Of a stretch of DNA of 64,000 bases, positions 9,185 through 16,470 are shown piece by piece. The stretch comes from Clostridium chromiireducens (GTDB taxonomy: Bacteria; Bacillota; Clostridia; Clostridiales; Clostridiaceae). Where the stretch lies: NCBI RefSeq assembly GCF_002029255.1, contig NZ_MZGT01000011.1:34644-98643 (forward strand), given 5' to 3'. The notes below the pieces were generated by a model. It ran no database searches, had not been told where the DNA came from, and worked only from the letters and a program-made list of their open reading frames with translations. A program made the position numbers and the translations under genes. Each line of letters starts with the position of its first letter. The stretch's first letter is position 1.

Positions 9185-9241
9185 TTGAATATAAAAATAA
9201 ATAGTTGTATAATACATACTGTTAGCATACGAACAATATGT
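9185..9241 (+). promoter_or_regulatory. Efflux operon promoter with candidate MarR operator
   Basis: TTGAAT (9185-9190), a 17-bp spacer and TATAAT (9208-9213) form a near-consensus promoter. Directly after the -10, ACATACTGTT (9214-9223) and AACAATATGT (9232-9241) form an inverted repeat with one mismatch, spanning the expected start site. A MarR-family gene at the end of the operon is the natural candidate to bind it. Confidence 0.65.
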
Positions 9242-9271
9242 GTAGGAATAATTAATTGATGGAGGGGTAAT

Positions 9272-10255
9272 ATGAAAAAAACTATGTTAGTTTGTTTAGT
9301 TATGGCAATGATATTAAGTGGTTGTAGTTCTACAAGTAGTACAAGCGTAGATAATAACTCACAAACTACTCAAAATACAGAACAACAATCAAATGTTAAG
9401 TACATAATGGCTGGAAAAATTGATGCAAATGATCAGGCAAATGTAGCTTCAAAGATTGCAGGGAGAGTTTCACAGGTGTTAGTTGATGTTGGTTCTAAGG
9501 TGAATGCAGGGGATACTGTTATACAACTAGATACACAAGATTTGCAGGCACAAGTGGACCAGGCGCAGGCAGCAGTTAAAACCGCTCAGGCAAATTTAAC
9601 GAATGCTATGAGTACTGCACGTCCTGAGCAAATAGCTCAAGATCAAGCATCATTAGATAGTGCAACTGGAAATTATGAAGTTGCTAAAAAAAATTATGAT
9701 CGTACGAAAGCTTTATTTGATTCAGACGCCGCTACACAGCAGCAACTTGAAACAGCACAGCAACAGCTTACTGCAGCAGAAGCACAACAAAAGACAGCTC
9801 AAGAAGTATTAAATATGCATAAAAATGGTGCAACAGAAACAAGTATAGATATTTATAGGGCACAGGTAGATCAAGCAGAAGCAGCTTTAAAGATTGCACA
9901 AACATCATTGGGGAATGCAACTATAGCAGCACCGATTTCAGGAACAGTAAATGCTAAAAGTATTAACGTAGGAGAGATGGCATCAGCAAATACGACGCTT
10001 CTTTCAATATCAAATGCAAATGCTTTAGTTGTAAATGCTTATGTGCCAGCAGATATTGTTGGTCAATTTAAAGAAGGACAAGATGTAACTGTAAAGGTGT
10101 CTGAAGTAGATAATACAGAGTTTCAAGGAAAAATATCAGTTATAAACTCTAAATTAAATGCTCAGAGTAGAAATATTTTGGTTAAAGTAGCATTATCAGA
10201 TCCGAATTCAGTATTGAAACCTGGTATGTTTGCTGAAGTTGGAATAAAGGAATAA
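9272..10255 (+). CDS. HlyD-family efflux adaptor, lipoprotein
   Basis: Periplasmic-adaptor-like (membrane fusion) protein anchored as a lipoprotein. The signal peptide ends in the lipobox LSGC (Cys18). A lipoyl-like half follows (about 45-95, 'AGRVSQVLVDVGSKVNAGDTVIQLDTQDL'), then a Gln/Ala-rich coiled coil (about 95-210), the second lipoyl half ('ATIAAPISGTVNAKSINVGEMA') and a beta-barrel domain to the end. First gene of an operon with a second adaptor, an EmrB-type MFS pump and a MarR regulator. In a Gram-positive, such adaptors are thought to help pumps pass substrates through the envelope. The exported substrate is unknown. Confidence 0.9.
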   Translation: MKKTMLVCLVMAMILSGCSSTSSTSVDNNSQTTQNTEQQSNVKYIMAGKIDANDQANVASKIAGRVSQVLVDVGSKVNAGDTVIQLDTQDLQAQVDQAQAAVKTAQANLTNAMSTARPEQIAQDQASLDSATGNYEVAKKNYDRTKALFDSDAATQQQLETAQQQLTAAEAQQKTAQEVLNMHKNGATETSIDIYRAQVDQAEAALKIAQTSLGNATIAAPISGTVNAKSINVGEMASANTTLLSISNANALVVNAYVPADIVGQFKEGQDVTVKVSEVDNTEFQGKISVINSKLNAQSRNILVKVALSDPNSVLKPGMFAEVGIKE

Positions 10256-10274
10256 GGGAAGAGGTGACTGAAAT

Positions 10275-10928
10275 ATGAAAGAAAAGCGTAAAATATTAAT
10301 TATTGGAATATTAGTGGCAATTGTGGCAGCATTAAGTAGTATAGCATTTTATTATTGGTATGAAAATACATATTATGTTTCGACAGAAGATGCAAAAGTT
10401 AATGCTGATTTCGTAAGTGTAACTCCTCAAATTTCAGGTAAGTTATTAGAACTTAATGTTGGAGAAGGAGACAAAGTGACAAAGAACGAAATATTGGCTC
10501 GTCAGGAAATGAATAATCTTCCAGATACAAGTGTAGAGCAATCTTTAGTTAGATCACCTATTGATGGAATTGTTGTAAAGAAGCAGGGAACTGTTGGGGA
10601 ACTTTTATCAACAGGTCAAACTTTAATTACATTAGTTGATCCAAGTAAGCTTTATATTTCTGCGAATATAGAAGAAACAAAACTTGGAAAAGTTAAAGTT
10701 GGACAACCGGTTGATATTACAATAGATCAATATGACTCTGAGAAATTTAGTGGAAAAGTAAAAACTATTGGTGAAGTATCTAATTCGGCTATATCACTAT
10801 TGCCATCATCAACAAGCGGAACTTTTACTAAGGTAGTTCAAAGAATACCTATAAAAATCGAACTTGATAGTTTTAATGAAAAGATTCTCCCAGGAACAAA
10901 TGCAATTATTAAAATTCATATTAAATAA
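10275..10928 (+). CDS. EmrA/HlyD-type adaptor, short
   Basis: Second adaptor of the efflux operon. One N-terminal transmembrane anchor (about residues 6-28) precedes the EmrA-like start 'YYVSTEDAKVNADFVSVTPQISGKLLELNVGEGDKV'. A lipoyl pair ('SLVRSPIDGIVVKKQGTVGELLSTGQTLITLVDPSKLYISANIEETKLGKVKVGQPV') and a beta-barrel end follow. At 217 residues it is much shorter than E. coli EmrA (about 390), because the long coiled-coil hairpin is almost absent. It lies 19 nt after the lipoprotein adaptor and 12 nt before the MFS pump, so the three are co-transcribed. Confidence 0.9.
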   Translation: MKEKRKILIIGILVAIVAALSSIAFYYWYENTYYVSTEDAKVNADFVSVTPQISGKLLELNVGEGDKVTKNEILARQEMNNLPDTSVEQSLVRSPIDGIVVKKQGTVGELLSTGQTLITLVDPSKLYISANIEETKLGKVKVGQPVDITIDQYDSEKFSGKVKTIGEVSNSAISLLPSSTSGTFTKVVQRIPIKIELDSFNEKILPGTNAIIKIHIK

Positions 10929-10940
10929 TGAGGTGATGTA

Positions 10941-12533
10941 ATGGGAGAGAGTAATAAAGATTCGTTAATGAATAGTTGGTTAGCGCTAGGCGTAGTTGTA
11001 ATAGGTACTTTTATGTCTATACTCGATAGTAGTATAGTAAATATTGCTCTTCCTAAAATGATGTCTGTTTTTGGAGTATCTTTAGATGATATAAAGTGGG
11101 TATTGACCGCTTATACTTTAGCACTTGGTGCGATTATACCTCTTACAGGATATTTACAAGAAATTTTGGGTGCTAAAAGAGTATATATATTTGCTTTGGC
11201 GATGTTTACAGTAGGATCCATGTTGTGTGGTGTTTCTTGGAGTAATACCAGTATGATAATATTCCGTGTCATTCAAGCTATCGGTGGTGGAATGATAATG
11301 CCAGTAGGAATGTCTATAATATATCAAGTATTCCCTAGAGAAAAAGTAGGATTAGCTCTTGGCTTCTGGGGAATAGCATCTATGGCAGCACCGGCAATAG
11401 GGCCAACTTTAGGCGGATATATCATAGAAAAGATGGATTGGAGACTTATTTTTAATATCAATGTACCAATTGGTATAATTGGAGTGATATTGGGTACAAT
11501 TGTATTAAAGGGTGCTGAAAGGAAGCCTTTTAAATCTTTTGATATAATTGGATTTATATCTTCTACAGTAGGTCTAGTTAGTGTATTATATGTTTTAGGG
11601 GAAGGATCATCAATTGACTGGTCCAAGCTTGAAAATCCAATATTGATGACTCTTGGATGTTTAAGTCTTGTGCTATTTGTAGCTAATGAGTTAACGCACC
11701 CAAGCCCTCTCTTAGATTTAAGAGTATTTAAATTGTTTGATTTTACAATAAGTCAGATTGTAACTAGTGTCTTGACATTGGCGATGATGGGGGGGATTTA
11801 TGTATTACCTTTATTTTTGCAAAATGTCAGAGCCTATACACCGATGGAAACTGGATTAATGATGTTGCCAGGAGCATTAGTAATGGGAGTTTTAATGCCA
11901 ATCAGTGGTAATCTTATGAATAAGGTAGGGGTAAAAGCACTGGTTATCCCAGGGCTTTTAATACTTGCAGGATCTTCATTTGAACTTGCAAATGCCATAA
12001 ATATGAACTCTAGCAAAGAGCATATTGTACTTATTAATTGTATAAGGTCTGTTGGAATGGGATTAAGTATGATGCCAATTAGTACTAGCGGTATGAATGT
12101 TGTGCCTGCCCATTTAATTAGCAGGGCATCAGCTCTCTCAAATACTTTAAGGCAGATAGCGAGTTCGGTTAGTGTTACTCTAATGTCTACACTTATACAA
12201 GGAAGAAATGATTATAATTATGCCAAATTATCAGAACAAATTAACGTATATAATAAAACAGCAATAGATACAATAAGTACACTGACAAAAGCATATATGG
12301 GCATGGGGATGCAGCAAAGTGCTGCTAAAGCGTCTGCATTATCTTACATAACAAGAATGATTGGAAGTCAGGCTTATTTGGATGCAATGGCTTATGCGGT
12401 TACGGTAACTGTTGTTATTGTATTCGTAGCTATATTTCTAGCTTCATTTATGGGCGTGAAAAAAACACCTAAGAAAGAAAATAAGGAAGGTGAAAAAAAT
12501 GAACCGACAGGAGGAGTCCTTGTCTCCGAATAA
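10941..12533 (+). CDS. DHA2-family (EmrB/QacA) 14-TM multidrug MFS transporter
   Basis: Integral membrane proton-coupled drug exporter. The protein starts with the typical 'LGVVVIGTFMSILDSSIVNIALPKMM' (motif D1 of the DHA2 family), has a hydrophilic loop with 'GAKRVYIFALAMFTVGSML' and motif C-like 'GFWGIASMAAPAIGPTLGGYI'. About fourteen hydrophobic segments fit its 530 residues. It is the pump of the four-gene operon. The ATG at 10941 follows GAGGTGATGTA. The MarR gene begins inside its last 35 nt. Confidence 0.93.
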   Translation: MGESNKDSLMNSWLALGVVVIGTFMSILDSSIVNIALPKMMSVFGVSLDDIKWVLTAYTLALGAIIPLTGYLQEILGAKRVYIFALAMFTVGSMLCGVSWSNTSMIIFRVIQAIGGGMIMPVGMSIIYQVFPREKVGLALGFWGIASMAAPAIGPTLGGYIIEKMDWRLIFNINVPIGIIGVILGTIVLKGAERKPFKSFDIIGFISSTVGLVSVLYVLGEGSSIDWSKLENPILMTLGCLSLVLFVANELTHPSPLLDLRVFKLFDFTISQIVTSVLTLAMMGGIYVLPLFLQNVRAYTPMETGLMMLPGALVMGVLMPISGNLMNKVGVKALVIPGLLILAGSSFELANAINMNSSKEHIVLINCIRSVGMGLSMMPISTSGMNVVPAHLISRASALSNTLRQIASSVSVTLMSTLIQGRNDYNYAKLSEQINVYNKTAIDTISTLTKAYMGMGMQQSAAKASALSYITRMIGSQAYLDAMAYAVTVTVVIVFVAIFLASFMGVKKTPKKENKEGEKNEPTGGVLVSE

Positions 12534-12981
12534 TGAGTTAGTTCAAGAACAAGCTGATGAAATACTTGGAATATTTAAAAGTATCAAAAGATCTCTTAGT
12601 TGTAAATATGAGAAAATAGCAAAGGAATATGGATTTACGGCTCCGCAGTTAGGGGTTATATTTCACCTATATATGGTGCCGTCAATTACTCTTAATGAGT
12701 TAAGTGACTATATGAGCTTGACGAAAAGTACAGTTTCGGGAATAGTAGATCGTTTGGCTAAGCAAGGTGTTGTAAATAGAGAAATCCCAAAAGATAATCG
12801 AAGAATTGTCAAGTTATCAATTTCAGAGGAATTTAAAAAAAATAATGATATATTTGCCATAAAGAAGAGATTTTTTGATGAATTTATACTGAATTCAATA
12901 AAGGAAATGGACCCAGAAGAAGTAGATAAAATTATTTATGGCTTGCGACAATTAAGTGTATTGTTAAAAGATGATAACTAG
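12499..12981 (+). CDS. MarR-family transcriptional regulator
   Basis: DNA-binding repressor of the winged-helix MarR type, presumably controlling its own efflux operon. It shows the family pattern: 'YGFTAPQLGVIFHLYMVPSITLNELSDYMSLTKSTVSGIVDRLAKQGVVNREIPKDNRRIVKLSISEE', covering helix-turn-helix and wing (about residues 45-110). ATG 12499 is preferred over GTG 12490, because AAGGAAGG (12483-12490) sits 8 nt before the ATG. The gene overlaps the end of the pump gene, so translation is coupled. The matching inverted repeat at 9214-9241 supports autoregulation. Confidence 0.9.
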   Translation: MNRQEESLSPNNELVQEQADEILGIFKSIKRSLSCKYEKIAKEYGFTAPQLGVIFHLYMVPSITLNELSDYMSLTKSTVSGIVDRLAKQGVVNREIPKDNRRIVKLSISEEFKKNNDIFAIKKRFFDEFILNSIKEMDPEEVDKIIYGLRQLSVLLKDDN

Positions 12982-13042
12982 ATAAAGAAAAAGTTATTTT
13001 ATAAAATCAGTTGTAGCATTTAAAGTTAATATAATAGATAAC

Positions 13043-13079
13043 AAAAAACCGTATTGATAAAGTTAATACGGTTTTTTGT
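13043..13079 (+). terminator. Rho-independent terminator of the efflux operon
   Basis: The 13-bp stem AAAAAACCGTATT / AATACGGTTTTTT (13043-13055 and 13065-13077). The remaining 13080-13420 stretch is AT-rich; I see no gene in it, only a promoter-like area before the permease. Confidence 0.9.
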
Positions 13080-13420
13080 AGTGTGATTAAGTATTGAAAA
13101 ATGGTAATAAGAGAAAGTCCATAGGGAGCTGGATAATAAAAATCACCAAAATGAACTTTATTAATTATATAAGATTTCCAAGGAACTAAATTTGATGGAA
13201 TAATAATTTTGCACATGATTTTTTTGCTTATACTTAAAGTAAAATATGAAGCTAACTAACAAGTTTTATGAATTAATAAAAAGTTCTTTATAGATTTTAA
13301 TTGTGTTAGCAATATAATTAAATTATGACTGTTTTTGTCGAAAATATATACATAATTAGGTATCTATTATATTATTTTAATATAAAAATTAAAATTTAGA
13401 AATAGGAGAGAGAAAAGTTT

Positions 13421-14824
13421 ATGTCAGAAAATAATAATAAAAAAATTGTTTGGTACACTTTGGCATTTATGGCATTTTCGACAGTTTGGGGATTTGGGAA
13501 TGTTATTAATGGATTTTCTGAGTATAATGGCTTAAAGGCAATTATATCTTGGATATTAATTTTTGCAATTTATTTTGTACCATATGCGTTAATGGTAGGG
13601 GAATTGGGATCAGCATTTAAGGAGTTTGGTGGAGGAGTCAGCTCATGGATTAACGAAACTATAGGTCCTAAAATGGCATACTATGCAGGTTGGACATACT
13701 GGATAGTACATATGCCTTATATTTCACAGAAGCCATCAGGATTTATTATCGCAACAAGCTGGGCTATTTTCCAAGATAAAAGAATTAGTAGTATGAATCC
13801 TATGTTTTTGCAATTATCATGTTTAGTAATTTTCTTGATAGGATTATATATTGCATCTAAAGGGTTAAATCCATTAAAAAAATTAGCGACCCTTGCAGGT
13901 ACATCAATGTTTGTAATGTCAATATTATTTATTATTTTAATGGTAGCTGCTCCTGCAATTACTGATGCTCATTTAAATTCTATTGATTGGTCGTTAAAAA
14001 CTTTTATGCCAACATTTGATGTTAAATTCTTTACAAGTTTATCTATCCTAGTTTTTGCGGTAGGTGGCTGTGAAAAAATTTCGCCTTATGTTAATGAAAT
14101 GGAAAATCCTGAAAAGGGTTTCTCGAAGGGAATGATTACATTAGCAATTATGGTTGCTGTATGTGCGATTCTAGGTACTATTTCACTTGGAATGATGTTT
14201 GATTCGAGCAATGTTCCAAAAGATTTAATGACAAATGGAGCATATTACGCATTCCAAAAGCTAGGTGAATATTATCATTTAGGTAATTTATTTGTTGTTA
14301 TATATGCTATTACAAATATGATTGGACAGTTTGCGGTATTGATTATATCAATTGATGCACCTTTACGTATGTTACTTGATAGTGCTGATAAGAATTTTAT
14401 TCCTGAAAAGATGTTTGTAAAAAATAATCATGGAGCATATAAAAATGGTCATAAATTAATTCTAATAATTGTATCTATATTGATAATTGTTCCAGCTTTC
14501 GGTATCGGAAATGTAGACGAGCTAGTAAAATGGTTAGTTAAATTAAATGCTGTTTGTATGCCGCTACGTTATTTATGGGTATTTGCTGCTTATATTGCGT
14601 TGAAAAAAGCAGGAGAGAAGTTCATGCCGGAGTATCAATTTGTAAAAAGTAGAGTATTGGGTATGATAATTGGAATTTGGTGTTTTGCATTTACGGCTTT
14701 TGCATGTATTAGTGGGATGTATTCTAAGGATACTTTCCAACTTGTACTTAACATCATAACTCCGTTTATACTTATTGGATTAGGTCTGGTTATGCCTTAT
14801 TTTGCTCGTAGAAATAATAAGTAA
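13421..14824 (+). CDS. APC-superfamily amino acid permease
   Basis: Integral membrane amino acid transporter with about 12 transmembrane helices over 467 residues. The first helix carries 'FMAFSTVWGFGNVINGFSEYNGL', matching the G-rich unwound helix 1 of APC permeases, and 'VFAVGGCEKISPYVNEMENPEKGFSKGMI' is the conserved helix 6/loop region. It resembles the YjeM/glutamate:GABA-antiporter-like branch. The ATG at 13421 follows AGGAGAGAGAAA. It stands alone between terminators. Substrate not determinable from sequence. Confidence 0.88.
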   Translation: MSENNNKKIVWYTLAFMAFSTVWGFGNVINGFSEYNGLKAIISWILIFAIYFVPYALMVGELGSAFKEFGGGVSSWINETIGPKMAYYAGWTYWIVHMPYISQKPSGFIIATSWAIFQDKRISSMNPMFLQLSCLVIFLIGLYIASKGLNPLKKLATLAGTSMFVMSILFIILMVAAPAITDAHLNSIDWSLKTFMPTFDVKFFTSLSILVFAVGGCEKISPYVNEMENPEKGFSKGMITLAIMVAVCAILGTISLGMMFDSSNVPKDLMTNGAYYAFQKLGEYYHLGNLFVVIYAITNMIGQFAVLIISIDAPLRMLLDSADKNFIPEKMFVKNNHGAYKNGHKLILIIVSILIIVPAFGIGNVDELVKWLVKLNAVCMPLRYLWVFAAYIALKKAGEKFMPEYQFVKSRVLGMIIGIWCFAFTAFACISGMYSKDTFQLVLNIITPFILIGLGLVMPYFARRNNK

Positions 14825-14921
14825 TTATATATTCGTTTTGCGAATTAAAAATTATGTAGATGTATCGAATTAAAGTAGATAATTACTTTAATTTAGGTAT
14901 TACAACCCTGGATAATATAGT

Positions 14922-14960
14922 TCGCCCTAAGCTTATCTTATGCTTAGGGCGATTTTTTTA
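14922..14960 (+). terminator. Rho-independent terminator after the permease gene
   Basis: The perfect 11-bp stem TCGCCCTAAGC / GCTTAGGGCGA is followed by seven T. Confidence 0.95.
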
Positions 14961-14978
14961 TAGTGTAGGATGGTTTAG

Positions 14979-15080
14979 GCGAGAAACTATATTTGTAAAG
15001 GGACTGATAGAGATTCAGTAATTGAGAGTGAGCGAAATGCTGAAGGAAATGTAATTGAGCTAAATCGAAGTGGAAAATAA
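14979..15080 (+). pseudogene. Possible C-terminal remnant of a decayed gene
   Basis: A 33-codon open stretch without a start codon, ending ...NAEGNVIELNRSGK-stop, has protein-like composition (many charged residues, few of the Asn/Ile/Lys runs seen in noncoding AT-rich DNA). No family is recognised. It may be a chance open frame. Confidence 0.2.
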
Positions 15081-15148
15081 ATAATTGTATGTAATAAACT
15101 ATTAATATAGAATATTAAATAAATAGAATATAAATGGAGGGTTTAGAT

Positions 15149-15454
15149 ATGGAAAGACCTAAGTTTGCTTTTATGCTTATGGGACCTAAATATGATAAAG
15201 ATAAACATAATGTGTGTTTTGAAACAGAAACCAAAGATACTTATATTGTGTCTGTAAATAATTTTGAGGAAGCTTGTGAAAAGGCTAAGGAACTTTCTGA
15301 AAAAGGTTTTGGGGCGTTGGAACTATGTGGTGCCTTTGGGGAAGAAAAAACAAGAAAACTTATAGAAATAACTGAAGGAAAAATGGCGATTGGATATGTA
15401 ACTCATTTTCCTAGTGAGGATGATAAGTTTGTAAAATTTTTTGGAAGAAAATAA
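15149..15454 (+). CDS. Small conserved protein, DUF6506-like
   Basis: A 101-residue cytoplasmic protein starting MERPKFAFMLMGPKYD and containing 'AFGEEKTRKLIEITEGKMAIGYVTHFP'. This looks like the DUF6506 family, a small alpha/beta protein of unknown function. ATG 15149 is preferred over the in-frame ATG 15134, because GGAGG (15136-15140) overlaps the latter and is correctly spaced from the former. The GntR gene starts 28 nt downstream, so the two are probably co-transcribed. Family name given from memory; function unknown. Confidence 0.7.
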   Translation: MERPKFAFMLMGPKYDKDKHNVCFETETKDTYIVSVNNFEEACEKAKELSEKGFGALELCGAFGEEKTRKLIEITEGKMAIGYVTHFPSEDDKFVKFFGRK

Positions 15455-15482
15455 ATTACGATAAATGAGCATAGGAGGAAAG

Positions 15483-16211
15483 ATGTCTGATATTAAAGAT
15501 TTTGAAGTAAATAGCGTAAACAACTCAGCAAAACCGCTAGGAGAACAGATTTCGGAACGTATAATTCAATTAATTATAGAGAATGATTGGAAAGCTGGTG
15601 ATAAGTTACCTAATGAGTACGAACTTGCAGATAAACTTGATGTAGGAAGAAGTACTATTAGAGAGGCTATAAAAGCTTTAGTTTCGCGAAATATTTTGGA
15701 AATAAGACGTGGCGCTGGAACTTTTATTTCTGAAAAAGGTGGAGTTGCAGATGATCCGTTGGGGTTGACGTTTGTTAAGGATAAATATAAGTTGGCTCTT
15801 GATTTATTAGAAGTAAGATTTATGATAGAACCATCCATAGCATCTATAGCTGCAGTAAAGGCTACGAATGAAGAAATCGAAAAAATGTCGAGCTTGTGCG
15901 ATGAAATAGATGAGCTCATTCTGAAAAAACAACCGTATCTAGAGAAAGATATAGAATTTCATGCTGCTATAGCGAAAAGTAGTAAAAACTTAGTTGTAGG
16001 AAATTTAATTCCTATTATTAACAGATCCATTGCAATATTTATTGATATTACTAATCAAAAGTTAAGAACTGAAACAATGGAAACACATAGAGAAATTTTA
16101 AATGCAATTAAAAATCATGATGCTAACGGTGCACGTGATGCTATGTTTTTACATTTAGTATATAATAGAAGAAATATTAAAACTATTATAGGGAAAGAAA
16201 TTACTAGCTAA
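15483..16211 (+). CDS. FadR-subfamily GntR transcriptional regulator
   Basis: Metabolite-responsive DNA-binding protein. N-terminal winged helix (about residues 10-75): 'PLGEQISERIIQLIIENDWKAGDKLPNEYELADKLDVGRSTIREAIKALVSRNILEIRRGAGTFIS'. The C-terminal all-helical FCD ligand domain (about 95-230) has the expected Asp and His metal-ligand positions ('DIEFHAAIAKSSKN', 'THREILNAIKNHD'). ATG 15483 is chosen over ATG 15465, because AGGAGGAAAG lies just before it. The palindromes at 16280 and 16416, upstream of the dehydratase, are its likely operators, so the ligand is probably a sugar acid processed by that enzyme. Confidence 0.92.
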   Translation: MSDIKDFEVNSVNNSAKPLGEQISERIIQLIIENDWKAGDKLPNEYELADKLDVGRSTIREAIKALVSRNILEIRRGAGTFISEKGGVADDPLGLTFVKDKYKLALDLLEVRFMIEPSIASIAAVKATNEEIEKMSSLCDEIDELILKKQPYLEKDIEFHAAIAKSSKNLVVGNLIPIINRSIAIFIDITNQKLRTETMETHREILNAIKNHDANGARDAMFLHLVYNRRNIKTIIGKEITS

Positions 16212-16225
16212 ATATTTGATATAGG

Positions 16226-16266
16226 AAAATACATCCGATCTGATTAGAGAACGGATGTATTTTTTT
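16226..16266 (+). terminator. Rho-independent terminator after the GntR gene
   Basis: The 12-bp perfect stem AAAATACATCCG / CGGATGTATTTT (16226-16237 and 16252-16263) precedes a T run. Each arm contains ATACATC or GATGTAT, the half-site sequence of the downstream operators, so it could also bind the regulator weakly. Confidence 0.85.
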
Positions 16267-16279
16267 GGAATTATTGGTT

Positions 16280-16294
16280 ATACATCAGATGTAT
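16280..16294. promoter_or_regulatory. Upstream GntR-type operator (palindrome ATACATCAGATGTAT)
   Basis: A perfect 7-1-7 palindrome, identical to the core of the promoter-proximal copy 139 bp downstream. Two identical sites at this distance suggest repression by DNA looping by the FadR-type regulator. Confidence 0.6.
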
Positions 16295-16388
16295 TTTAAA
16301 GAAAGAGAAGAAAAAATCAAGAGTATAAGTTGGGTTATGGATAGAATATGTAAAAATATTTTAAGAAAAAGGTTTTTGAGAAATAATA

Positions 16389-16436
16389 TTGACAAAAACA
16401 TAGGTTGTGATATTATAAATACATCAGATGTATTTA
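16389..16436 (+). promoter_or_regulatory. Dehydratase promoter with overlapping GntR-type operator
   Basis: TTGACA (16389-16394), a 16-bp spacer and TATTAT (16411-16416). A 21-bp perfect palindrome at 16416-16436, with core ATACATCAGATGTAT, starts at the end of the -10 and covers the transcription start. This is the classical position for a repressor site and is best explained by the adjacent FadR-type regulator. Confidence 0.75.
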
Positions 16437-16470
16437 AACGGTATCAAATATTAACTAGGAGAGAAGTAGT

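Noticed and set aside
13007..13216. 69-codon minus-strand open frame after the MarR gene
   Set aside because: It overlaps the operon terminator, lacks a ribosome site and is rich in AT-derived residues.
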